From Firmicutes bacterium UBA3906 (GTDB lineage Bacteria; Bacillota; Clostridia; Caldicoprobacterales; DTU083): 9,037 nucleotides of DNA. The stretch covers positions 12,504 through 21,540 of the forward strand of contig DGFG01000128.1 in assembly GCA_002391555.1 (NCBI GenBank), given 5' to 3'. Shown here piece by piece: positions 1 to 5,814 of the stretch; the stretch's first letter is position 1; every line of letters starts with the position of its first letter. The position numbers were made by a program, and so were the translations under genes. The notes beneath the pieces were generated by a model. That model was given only the letters and a program-made list of their open reading frames with translations, was not told the origin of the DNA and searched no databases.

Positions 1-192
1 ACCCAAGTAGCAGAGCAAGAGCCTGTATACGACCTTGATAGTGCTATGTCAGCAGAGGAAATACAAAAGCAAATACTTAAGCTAGAAAAGCAGATGAAGG
101 CAGCTGCAAAGACCCTAGAGTTTGAAAAGGCTGCAAGCTTGCGAGACCAGATTATTGAGCTGAAAGCTAGGATTGGAGATATAGATGAATAA
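1..192 (+). CDS. uvrB: UvrABC system protein B, C-terminal fragment (partial at 5' end)
   Basis: This is the last 63 codons of a gene that begins before the window; the reading frame is open from base 1 to the TAA at 190-192. The end of the protein has the UVR-domain pattern: a helical hairpin with I-x-x-L-E-K-x-M-K-A-A-A followed by L-E-F-E-K-A-A-x-L-R-D-Q-I and a charged tail. In UvrB this C-terminal helical hairpin contacts UvrC, while the helicase-like body (outside the window) verifies damage handed over by UvrA. UvrC also carries a UVR motif, but there it is internal; a terminal UVR motif directly before uvrA fits UvrB. The stop overlaps the uvrA start by 8 nt, so the two are almost certainly one operon with coupled translation. 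Confidence 0.93.
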   Translation, partial: TQVAEQEPVYDLDSAMSAEEIQKQILKLEKQMKAAAKTLEFEKAASLRDQIIELKARIGDIDE

Positions 193-3019
193 GAACAAGA
201 TTACCATAAAGGGTGCTAGAGTCCACAATCTTAAAAATGTAGACTTAGAAATACCAAGAAACAAGCTTGTTGTTTTGACAGGTATTTCAGGCTCGGGCAA
301 GTCCTCCCTGGCCTTTGACACCATATATGCAGAGGGACAACGCCGGTATGTAGAGTCCTTGTCAGCCTATGCCAGACAGTTTCTGGGCCTGATGGACAAA
401 CCAGATGTGGACCTTATCGAAGGCCTGTCGCCAGCCATATCCATAGACCAAAAGACCACTAGCCGTAACCCTCGGTCTACTGTTGGTACAGTAACAGAGA
501 TATATGACTACCTCCGCCTTATGTATGCACGGATAGGGATCCCCCATTGTCCTGAGTGCGGCAAGGAAATCCTCCAGCAAACAGTGGACCAGATGGTAGA
601 TGTAGTCATGTCCCTTGATGAGGGGACTAGGATACAGCTACTAGCCCCTATAGTTAGGGGCAAAAAGGGAGAGCATGCTAGGCTATTAGACAAGGCCAGG
701 AGGGACGGCTTTGTAAGGATGAGGGTAGATGGGGAAATAAGGGACCTTTCTGAGGATATTAGGCTAGAAAAAACAAAAAAGCATACCCTTGAGACAGTAG
801 TAGATAGGCTAATAGTAAAGGCAGGAATAGAACAAAGGCTGACAGATTCCTTGGAGACAGTTCTAGGCCTGACTGGAGGTCTAGCTGTTGTCAATGTCCT
901 TGGGGGTCAGGACCTAGTTTTTAACCAAAACTATGCCTGCCCGGATTGTAATATAAGTATAGAAGAGCTTAGCCCCAGGATGTTTTCCTTTAACAATCCC
1001 TATGGGGCCTGTGACCAATGCACAGGCCTAGGTATGCTGATGGAAATAGATAAGGACCTAGTATTAGTAGATAGGAGCCTGTCCCTAAAAGAAGGGGCCA
1101 TTAGTGCTCCTGGCTGGAATATACAAAATGGTGATAGCATGGGCCGGATGTATTTAGAAGCCCTAGCAAAGCACTATGGCTTTAGTCTTGACCAGCCTGT
1201 AGAAGACCTTGATCAGGGAATAATAGACCTTATACTCTATGGTACAGGAGGCCAGCAGATAAAGGTTAGCTATGATAGGGAAAATGGGTCTGGCACCTTT
1301 AAGACAGCCTTTGAAGGTATAATCACCAATATGGAAAGAAGATATAGTCAGACCCAGTCCAGGGGCGTAAAGGAAGAGATCGAAGCCTATATGGTAAACT
1401 CTACCTGTCCAAAATGCCAGGGGACAAGGCTAAAGGCTGAGGTTAGGGCCGTCACTGTAGGTGGCCTAAACATTGACCAGTTCACTCAGCTTTCCATAGG
1501 ACAAGCCCTTGACTTTATAGAAGGACTCAAGCTATCTGACAAGCACAAGATGATAGCAAGTCAGATTATCAAAGAAATCAGGGCAAGGTTATCCTTTTTA
1601 TTAAATGTGGGCCTTGATTATCTGACCTTGGCTAGGCCAGCAGGGACCTTATCTGGAGGGGAGGCCCAGAGGATAAGGTTAGCTACCCAGATAGGTTCAG
1701 GACTTGTAGGTGTCCTTTATGTACTAGACGAACCTAGCATTGGTCTACACCAAAGGGATAACAGTCGCTTGATAAAGACACTCAGGGACTTAAGAGACCA
1801 GGGCAATACAGTTATTGTGGTCGAACACGACGATGATACTATGCTAGCCTCGGACTTTTTAATAGATATAGGACCTGGTGCAGGTATTCATGGTGGCCAA
1901 ATAGTAGCAGCAGCACCGCCGAAAGAGCTAATGAAAAATAAAGCTTCAATTACTGGCCAGTACTTAAGTGGCAAGAAACGGATTGAATTACCCAAGGAAC
2001 GAAGGAAGGCAGGCAAGAAATGGCTCACTGTAGTTGGGGCCAGTGAGAACAACCTAAAAAATATTGATGTAAAGATACCCATTAGCCTGATTACCTGCAT
2101 TACAGGGGTCTCAGGCTCTGGCAAGTCATCCCTGGTTAATGAGATCATATACAAAAGCCTAGCTAGGGACTTAAATAGGGCAAAGACTAGGCCAGGTAGT
2201 TATAAGGAGATTAAAGGGCTTAAGTATCTAGACAAGGTAATAAACATAGACCAGTCTCCCATAGGAAGGACACCTAGGTCTAATCCTGCTACCTATACAG
2301 GTGTATTTGATTCCATTAGGGAGCTCTTTGCCATGACCAATGAGGCCAAGATTAGAGGCTACAATAATGGCCGCTTTAGCTTTAATGTCAAGGGTGGCCG
2401 CTGCGAAGCATGCCGGGGCGACGGTATCCTTAGGATAGAGATGCATTTCTTACCTGATGTTTTTGTACCCTGTGAGATATGTAGAGGAAAACGCTACAAC
2501 AGGGAAACCCTTGAGGTTAAATACAAGGGCAAGACCATAGCAGATGTCCTTGATATGACTGTAGAGGAGGGTCTTGACTTTTTCAAGAATATACCCAAGA
2601 TACAGGGTAAAATACAGACCCTTTTCGATGTTGGGCTAGGCTATATAAAGCTAGGTCAGCCATCTACCACCCTGTCCGGTGGAGAGGCGCAAAGGGTAAA
2701 ACTTGCAACAGAGCTTAGTAAGCGGTCTACTGGTAAAACCCTCTATATCTTAGATGAACCTACTACAGGCCTACATGCAGCTGATGTTAAAAAGCTTATC
2801 AGGATCCTTCAAAGGCTAGCAGAGGGCGGAAACACAGTCCTAATAATCGAGCACAACCTCGATGTTATTAAGACTGCTGACTATATCATAGACCTAGGAC
2901 CTGAAGGAGGAGAAAGGGGAGGTCTAATTATAGCAAAGGGAACACCTGAGCAAGTAGCACAGGTAAAGGAAAGCCACACTGGCCTCTATCTAAAGGAGAG
3001 GCTAGAAAGGGGCTATTAG
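185..3019 (+). CDS. uvrA: UvrA, excinuclease ABC subunit A (DNA damage sensor ATPase)
   Basis: Full-length (944 aa) UvrA, the dimeric ABC-type ATPase that finds helix-distorting lesions and loads UvrB. Two ABC modules are visible. Module I has Walker [10 protein letters not shown] at residues 33-41, signature LSGGEAQR from 489, and Walker B ending D515-E516-P517. Module II has GVSGSGKSS from 641, LSGGEAQR from 830, and D857-E858-P859. Zinc-type CxxC pairs lie at 122-125, 252-255 with 276-279, 408-411, and 740-743 with 763-766; the last is the C-terminal zinc finger involved in damage recognition. All of these cysteines are intact. The ATG at 185 has a GGAG (175-178) six bases upstream and lies inside the end of uvrB. 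No uvrC follows; the next gene is convergent, only 8 bp away. Length and motifs are normal for the family, so the assignment is secure. Confidence 0.98.
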   Translation: MNKNKITIKGARVHNLKNVDLEIPRNKLVVLTGISGSGKSSLAFDTIYAEGQRRYVESLSAYARQFLGLMDKPDVDLIEGLSPAISIDQKTTSRNPRSTVGTVTEIYDYLRLMYARIGIPHCPECGKEILQQTVDQMVDVVMSLDEGTRIQLLAPIVRGKKGEHARLLDKARRDGFVRMRVDGEIRDLSEDIRLEKTKKHTLETVVDRLIVKAGIEQRLTDSLETVLGLTGGLAVVNVLGGQDLVFNQNYACPDCNISIEELSPRMFSFNNPYGACDQCTGLGMLMEIDKDLVLVDRSLSLKEGAISAPGWNIQNGDSMGRMYLEALAKHYGFSLDQPVEDLDQGIIDLILYGTGGQQIKVSYDRENGSGTFKTAFEGIITNMERRYSQTQSRGVKEEIEAYMVNSTCPKCQGTRLKAEVRAVTVGGLNIDQFTQLSIGQALDFIEGLKLSDKHKMIASQIIKEIRARLSFLLNVGLDYLTLARPAGTLSGGEAQRIRLATQIGSGLVGVLYVLDEPSIGLHQRDNSRLIKTLRDLRDQGNTVIVVEHDDDTMLASDFLIDIGPGAGIHGGQIVAAAPPKELMKNKASITGQYLSGKKRIELPKERRKAGKKWLTVVGASENNLKNIDVKIPISLITCITGVSGSGKSSLVNEIIYKSLARDLNRAKTRPGSYKEIKGLKYLDKVINIDQSPIGRTPRSNPATYTGVFDSIRELFAMTNEAKIRGYNNGRFSFNVKGGRCEACRGDGILRIEMHFLPDVFVPCEICRGKRYNRETLEVKYKGKTIADVLDMTVEEGLDFFKNIPKIQGKIQTLFDVGLGYIKLGQPSTTLSGGEAQRVKLATELSKRSTGKTLYILDEPTTGLHAADVKKLIRILQRLAEGGNTVLIIEHNLDVIKTADYIIDLGPEGGERGGLIIAKGTPEQVAQVKESHTGLYLKERLERGY

Positions 3020-3027
3020 CTTAGATA

Positions 3028-3408
3028 CTAAAAGATATTTGCTATTAGTAGTTTTTCGTTTTCCGGTATATGGGCAAGAGCTTGACTTAGGGCTGCTAGT
3101 TCAACAAGGCAGTCCTTTTTTTCTTTTAGCTCTATCCATTTCCCGACCCTGGCTATGGAGCCATCGATCCTATCCACTTCATTATGATCAATAAACATAT
3201 TCCACCTTCTTCTGGTTGTACCCCAGCTTTTATCTAGGTCTTTTATTGTCGCTTCGGCCCTTGTCCAATCTCCCTTGTCTATTTGAGATTTTAGGTCATC
3301 TATATTAACTAACAGTTTACTAGCAGAGGAATCTATATAGTAGTTTAAGCAAAGGGCTAAAGCAATAAAGACAAGTAGGGGTATTATTATAATAAGTAAG
3401 GGCTTCAT
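3028..3408 (-). CDS. DUF4363 family protein, single membrane anchor
   Basis: A 126-aa protein matching the DUF4363 family as found in clostridia: one N-terminal hydrophobic segment (about residues 4-24, after Met-Lys-Pro), then a mostly helical, charged domain with the pattern D-W-x-x-A and, after it, W-x-x-x-R-R-R-W-x-x-F-I-D-H-x-E-V-D-x-I, in which the paired tryptophans and IDHxEVD are the part I recognise. The helical domain probably sits outside the cytoplasmic membrane. Its function is unknown. The ATG overlaps the stop of the DUF421 gene by 4 nt (ATGA), and AGGAG (3422-3418) lies 9 nt upstream, so it is translated together with DUF421. Its stop is only 8 bp from the uvrA stop, and I see no terminator for it on its own strand. 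Part of the coding sequence doubles as the likely uvrBA terminator. Confidence 0.85.
   Translation of the reverse strand: MKPLLIIIIPLLVFIALALCLNYYIDSSASKLLVNIDDLKSQIDKGDWTRAEATIKDLDKSWGTTRRRWNMFIDHNEVDRIDGSIARVGKWIELKEKKDCLVELAALSQALAHIPENEKLLIANIF
3089..3122 (+). terminator. Rho-independent terminator of uvrBA, inside the opposing DUF4363 gene
   Basis: On the + strand AGGGCTGCT (3089-3097) can pair with GGCAGTCCT (3108-3116) across a 10-nt loop (nine pairs, two of them G-U). Seven T residues (3116-3122), then C and four more T, follow at once. It begins 70 nt after the uvrA stop and is the first good terminator on that strand, so it should end the uvrBA transcript. The same bases, read on the other strand, encode part of the C-terminal half of the DUF4363 protein. 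Not measured; judged from sequence only. Confidence 0.75.
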
Positions 3409-4088
3409 TTATTATCACTCCTAGCCTTGGCCTGGATTTCTAGCTTACCTGAAGAATCTAGACTGGCAAAGTAAACATCCTTGGCTCTTAACTGTCTTTT
3501 TCTAAGCTCATCCTCTAGCCATACCATATTCTGCTTGGCTAACTTTAGGTTTTTGTGGTGGACCTTACCGTCCATTATAATTGTATAGGGAATGCCCTCG
3601 TATTCAGTAGGGATGTCTAGGTCATAGGGAGTAACAGGCCGTTTTTGAGATTTTGGTATCACGTTTAGCTGACCCCCTGTCTCTAGTATGGCAAACTCAA
3701 CATCTGCTACATTAAATATGTCTTTAGCCCTAAGAAGCTCAAGCAGGTCATTTAGGTTTATCCTTTGGTTTTGTAACTCCTTGTAGTTAATGCGACCATT
3801 TTCAATCAGGATATTAGGAGAACCACAGACTATGACCCTTAGCCTTTCGCTTTTTAGGGTAAGGTAGGATAAGATGTATTCAACTAAGAGCAGGGCGAAT
3901 ATAGGTACAAGTCCTCTTAATAGGGGTATTGCTACGTTTTCAACTGGCACAGCGGCTAGTTCAGCTATCATTATAGTTATTACAAGCTCAAAGGGCTGCA
4001 TTTGTCCAATCTGGCGCTTGCCCATAAGTCGCATGGAAACAACTACAAATATATATAGTATCATTACTCGAACAAATGTAATAAGCAT
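3405..4088 (-). CDS. DUF421 / YetF-like membrane protein
   Basis: A 227-aa protein of the DUF421 (YetF/YrbG/YdfR-like) family. Three membrane helices are visible at about residues 4-20, 33-50 and 57-77. Between the first two lies the family hallmark G-K-R-Q-I-G-Q-M-Q-P-F-E-L. The soluble part holds two similar modules: about 84-146 (I-V-C-G-S-P... to G-G-Q-L-N-V-I-P-K) and about 166-223 (Y-T-I-I-M-D-G-K to S-G-K-L-E-I-Q-A-K), each a pair of strands, a helix rich in Leu/Arg with R-A-K-D-(I/V), and two more strands. GGAGG (4100-4096) stands 7 nt before the ATG. Relatives in spore formers (for example the 2Duf protein of a mobile spoVA operon) affect spore heat resistance and germination. Here the gene follows a SASP gene, so a spore-membrane role is a reasonable inference, not shown by the sequence. 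Confidence 0.9.
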   Translation of the reverse strand: MLITFVRVMILYIFVVVSMRLMGKRQIGQMQPFELVITIMIAELAAVPVENVAIPLLRGLVPIFALLLVEYILSYLTLKSERLRVIVCGSPNILIENGRINYKELQNQRINLNDLLELLRAKDIFNVADVEFAILETGGQLNVIPKSQKRPVTPYDLDIPTEYEGIPYTIIMDGKVHHKNLKLAKQNMVWLEDELRKRQLRAKDVYFASLDSSGKLEIQAKARSDNK

Positions 4089-4109
4089 CTATTAGCCTCC
4101 CTGTAAAAC

Positions 4110-4139
4110 GAAAGCACAAGCTTTTAGGCCTGTGCTTTC
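4110..4139 (-). terminator. Hairpin between the SASP and DUF421 genes, likely leaky terminator
   Basis: GAAAGCACA and TGTGCTTTC (4110-4118 and 4131-4139) form a perfect nine-pair stem with a 12-nt loop. On the minus strand it lies about 30 nt after the SASP stop and is followed by G-TTTT-AC, a short T run. It ends only 10 bp before the DUF421 ribosome binding site. Read on the + strand it is followed by ATTTTAT, but no + strand gene needs it there. It may stop most SASP transcripts while letting some through into DUF421-DUF4363, or stabilise the SASP mRNA 3' end. Confidence 0.65.
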
Positions 4140-4170
4140 ATTTTATATAAACAACTTAAGTTAAATCACA

Positions 4171-4365
4171 TTACATCTGGTTCTTGTTCCTATACTCAGC
4201 GAATACCTTCTTTACTATAGTACCACCAATACGTCCTGCATCCCTTGAAGAAAGGTCACCATTGTAGCCTTCGTTCAAGCTAACACCTAGTTCATTAGCT
4301 ACCTCATACTTTAGATTGTTAAAAGCTCCTGAACTTTGAGAGTTACCACTACGTCTTGTTGCCAT
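4171..4365 (-). CDS. Alpha/beta-type small acid-soluble spore protein (SASP)
   Basis: A 64-aa protein with both SASP signatures. The germination-protease (GPR) site appears as L-K-Y-E-V-A-N-E-L-G-V, with cleavage expected between Glu21 and Val22. The second motif is G-Y-N-G-D-L-S-S-R-D-A-G-R-I-G-G-T-I-V-K-K-V (residues 33-54), the clostridial form of the DNA-binding half. These proteins coat DNA inside the developing spore, protect it from UV and heat, and are degraded at germination to supply amino acids. The start is preceded by AAGGAGGTGA (4380-4371), an almost perfect match to the 16S 3' end, five bases from the ATG, as expected for a very abundant protein. Expression is expected in the forespore under sigma-G, but I could not find a convincing sigma-G promoter. 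This gene is the strongest evidence that the host forms endospores. Confidence 0.96.
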   Translation of the reverse strand: MATRRSGNSQSSGAFNNLKYEVANELGVSLNEGYNGDLSSRDAGRIGGTIVKKVFAEYRNKNQM

Positions 4366-4456
4366 TTATCTCACCTCCTTGTTTGTCTTGCAATCATATT
4401 TTGTCCCATATAGACACATGTATGTCATAAAATTTATGGCATTGTTGGCAATATAC

Positions 4457-4485
4457 TTGACAAATTGCCCATTGTAATTTACAAT
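4457..4485 (+). promoter_or_regulatory. Sigma-A type promoter of nfeD
   Basis: TTGACA (4457-4462), a 17-nt spacer and TACAAT (4480-4485) make a near-consensus vegetative promoter. Transcription should start near 4491-4493, giving a leader of about 70 nt before the nfeD TTG. The -10 box is the right arm of a perfect palindrome, which could be a repressor operator. Confidence 0.85.
4471..4485. promoter_or_regulatory. Perfect palindrome over the -10 box, candidate operator
   Basis: ATTGTAA-T-TTACAAT is a perfect 7+1+7 palindrome whose right arm includes the whole -10 element of the nfeD promoter. A dimeric repressor bound here would block RNA polymerase. It does not match an operator consensus I know well (Fur, PerR, CodY, Rex and BirA boxes differ). 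AT-rich sequence yields chance palindromes, so this is only a candidate. Confidence 0.4.
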
Positions 4486-4564
4486 AAAAGTATGTTGATG
4501 AAAATGGATGTACATTTACATATAAACACATAAATACAATATAATTCTTAAAGGGGTTGATGTC

Positions 4565-5104
4565 TTGTTATTTCCTTTAGCTTCAGTTTTTTCAGTTCTA
4601 ATTTCGACCTTTGAAGGCTTAGAAGGCTTAGTTCTACTCTTGTTTATCCTAGGTATAGTCTTAGTAGTTATTGAGTTCTTGATGCCTGGCTTTGGTATAG
4701 CTGGTATACTAGGCGTGGTTTCATTAGTCGTAGGTATTGTATTGGTATCTCAGCTTGTGAGCATACTAGTGCTGATTCTTATTATTGCAGCAGTCCTTGT
4801 TATTATTGCAGGTCTTCTTGTATTTATGTATAAATCAGCTACAAAGGGTGGCCGGATGTCAAAGCTACTACTATTAAATACAAACACAAGCAAAGAAGAA
4901 GGCTTTACTAGCACTTTAGACATAGAAGAAGACCTAGTTGGCTTGGAGGGAATAGCTGAAACCATTTTGCGACCTGCCGGTACTGGCCTTTTTGGAAAAA
5001 GGAAAATTGACGTAGTAACCGAGGGCGAGTTTATACAAAGGGGCAGCAAAATCAAGATCGTAAAAATAGAAGGTTTTAGGGTAATAGTAGAAGAAATCGA
5101 ATAA
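4565..5104 (+). CDS. nfeD: NfeD family membrane protein with C-terminal OB-fold domain
   Basis: A 179-aa NfeD-like protein of the short class without the serine-protease-like domain. Hydrophobic helices span about residues 1-90, including the recognisable I-E-F-L-M-P-G-F-G-I-A-G-I-L-G. After a polar linker (about 92-122), residues 123-178 form the NfeD OB-fold: L-V-G-L-E-G-I-A-E-T-I-L-R-P-A-G, then R-K-I-D-V-V-T-E-G-E-F-I and G-S-K-I-K-I-V-K-I-E-G. Such proteins usually sit beside a flotillin/SPFH gene (floA) and help organise membrane microdomains. Here no flotillin is adjacent: the gene has its own promoter and terminator. The start is TTG at 4565, chosen because AAAGGGG (4550-4556) lies 8 nt upstream and no ATG in this frame gives a full first helix. 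The stop codon lies in the first unit of an 11-bp repeat array. Confidence 0.9.
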   Translation: MLFPLASVFSVLISTFEGLEGLVLLLFILGIVLVVIEFLMPGFGIAGILGVVSLVVGIVLVSQLVSILVLILIIAAVLVIIAGLLVFMYKSATKGGRMSKLLLLNTNTSKEEGFTSTLDIEEDLVGLEGIAETILRPAGTGLFGKRKIDVVTEGEFIQRGSKIKIVKIEGFRVIVEEIE

Positions 5105-5160
5105 AAATAGAATAAACATCCTATAAGGATCGATTAAGATTGAATAAAGATTGAATAAAA
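5096..5160 (+). repeat. Six head-to-tail copies of an 11-bp unit (ATYGAATAAAR)
   Basis: Units read ATCGAATAAAA (5096), ATAGAATAAAC (5107), ATCCTATAAGG (5118), ATCGATTAAG (5129, one base short), ATTGAATAAAG (5139) and ATTGAATAAAA (5150). Units 1, 2, 5 and 6 agree closely and 3 and 4 are degenerate. The first unit supplies the last two codons and the stop of nfeD, so the array may have grown by duplication of the stop region. It ends about 20 bp before the nfeD terminator. Confidence 0.8.
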
Positions 5161-5181
5161 TTGGACAATGGGCTGAGCTAG

Positions 5182-5207
5182 ACCGAGGAAATCAATCCTC
5201 GGTTTTT
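5182..5207 (+). terminator. Rho-independent terminator of nfeD
   Basis: ACCGAGGA (5182-5189) pairs with TCCTCGGT (5196-5203) around a six-base loop, a perfect eight-pair GC-rich stem whose last T begins a run of five T (5203-5207). It lies 78 nt after the nfeD stop. This is the clearest terminator in the window. Confidence 0.92.
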
Positions 5208-5408
5208 AGTATTAGTAAATAGTATTAGTTAGCCTTTAGTCCCTTTTTATGTAGGGGGCTTTTAGGGGGTTTTTGCACTAGGAAATCTTTCAAAAGCCCT
5301 TGATACTAATGGATCAACTATTAGGACAAGGGCCTGGCTAATAGCTTTTCCATTAGATATTTTTTCCTATATAGGTATATATAATTATGCATAATTTGTT
5401 TAAAAATC
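5208..5408. other. Noncoding stretch rich in direct and inverted repeats
   Basis: No credible gene lies between the nfeD terminator and the next promoter. The stretch holds a direct repeat TAGTATTAGT (5207-5216 and 5220-5229); a hairpin AGTCCC/GGGGCT (5238-5243, 5255-5260) followed by TTTTAGGGGGTTTTT; a compound hairpin GCCCTTG/CAAGGGC (5296-5302, 5327-5333) enclosing CTAAT/ATTAG (5306-5310, 5320-5324); a second CTAAT/ATTAG hairpin (5338-5342, 5352-5356) followed by ATATTTTTT (5357-5365); and palindromes CCTATATAGG (5366-5375) and AATTATGCATAATT (5383-5396). TTAGCC (5229-5234) could also close a long stem with GGCTAA (5336-5341). An unrecognised structured RNA is possible; decayed sequence is the alternative. 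Confidence 0.5.
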
Positions 5409-5436
5409 TTGTAATATACTTGAAAAATGCTATACT
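5409..5436 (+). promoter_or_regulatory. Probable sigma-A promoter of DUF4321-maf
   Basis: TTGTAA (5409-5414), 16 nt, then TATACT (5431-5436). The -10 is good and the -35 partial. Transcription would start near 5443, leaving a leader of about 95 nt before the DUF4321 start. A perfect 14-bp palindrome (5383-5396) lies just upstream of the -35. Confidence 0.6.
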
Positions 5437-5459
5437 TAAATGAGACCTTTTTATATTAT

Positions 5460-5512
5460 AGCTTAGTGACTAAGCTTTAACCGGCCAATGATTTCTTACT
5501 TGAGCCGGTTTT
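5460..5512 (+). promoter_or_regulatory. Two consecutive hairpins in the DUF4321-maf 5' leader
   Basis: AGCTTAGT-G-ACTAAGCT (5460-5476) is a perfect palindrome. Two bases later AACCGGC (5479-5485) pairs with GCCGGTT (5504-5510) over an 18-nt loop, with the T run TTTT at 5509-5512. The second hairpin resembles a weak terminator or attenuator placed before the ribosome binding site at 5523-5529. No known riboswitch class is recognised. Confidence 0.45.
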
Positions 5513-5538
5513 ACCAGCCCAGAAGGGAGAAAACACCA

Positions 5539-5805
5539 ATGTATAGAGGGAGAAAAAGCTATAAAAAGCTTTTATTATTATTGTTATGTGGGATTATAAT
5601 AGGGACTGTTGTTGGTGAAATTTTAGCAGACTATATTAACCATCCGATATTTACCAAGACCTATCCACTAGGTACTAGTGCTGCTAGTCCAATAAAGGTT
5701 GACCTTTCGGCCTTTGTACTTGTTTTTGGACTTACTGTCAGGGTCAATTTTGGTACAGTTTTAGGTATAGTAATAGGTCTTATCCTGTACTTTAAGAGCA
5801 GGTAG
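5539..5805 (+). CDS. DUF4321 family small membrane protein
   Basis: An 88-aa protein matching the DUF4321 family that often precedes maf in Clostridia. It has a basic N-terminus (M-Y-R-G-R-K-S-Y-K-K), a first membrane helix rich in Leu/Ile (about residues 11-30, ending G-E-I-L-A-D), a short outside loop, and a second helix near the C-terminus (V-N-F-G-T-V-L-G-I-V-I-G-L-I-L-Y) followed by basic K-S-R. An in-frame ATG exists at 5488, but it lies in the loop of a leader hairpin and has no ribosome binding site. The ATG at 5539 has AAGGGAG (5523-5529) nine bases upstream and gives the usual family length, so I use it. Function unknown; its place before maf and mreBCD suggests the envelope. It ends 9 bp before maf. 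Confidence 0.85.
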   Translation: MYRGRKSYKKLLLLLLCGIIIGTVVGEILADYINHPIFTKTYPLGTSAASPIKVDLSAFVLVFGLTVRVNFGTVLGIVIGLILYFKSR

Positions 5806-5814
5806 TGAAAAGTT

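Larger units (their letters stand above)
4366..4564. promoter_or_regulatory. Divergent SASP / nfeD intergenic region with two palindromes
   Basis: About 200 bp separate the SASP start (leftward) from the nfeD start (rightward). Two exact palindromes stand out: CATAAAATTTATG (4426-4438, extended by a G-C pair at 4424/4440) in the SASP-proximal half, and ATTGTAATTTACAAT (4471-4485) over the nfeD -10 box. The remainder is AT-rich. I find no ORF in it and no convincing sigma-G promoter for the SASP gene. Confidence 0.6.

Noticed and set aside
2982..3002. GCCTCT/AGAGGC hairpin at the end of uvrA as a terminator for the DUF4363 transcript
   Set aside because: Only six pairs and no T run on either strand.
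3874..4095. Plus-strand open frame opposite the DUF421 gene
   Set aside because: Overlaps a clear conserved gene in antisense and its translation is Ser/Thr/Ile-rich with no recognisable pattern.
4381..4440. Sigma-G promoter for the SASP gene (CATACAT on the minus strand)
   Set aside because: The -10 is imperfect and no GHATR-like -35 stands at suitable spacing, so I did not annotate it.
4456..4465. Spo0A box (TTTGTCAAG on the minus strand)
   Set aside because: It differs from TTTGTCGAA and is fully explained by the -35 TTGACA of the nfeD promoter.
5309..5341. Ten-codon frame from the ATG at 5309
   Set aside because: No ribosome binding site, and it lies across hairpin arms; chance is enough.
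5488..5538. N-terminal extension of DUF4321 from the ATG at 5488
   Set aside because: No ribosome binding site, start lies in a hairpin loop, and the added 17 residues are polar and not family-like; the ATG at 5539 has a good site.
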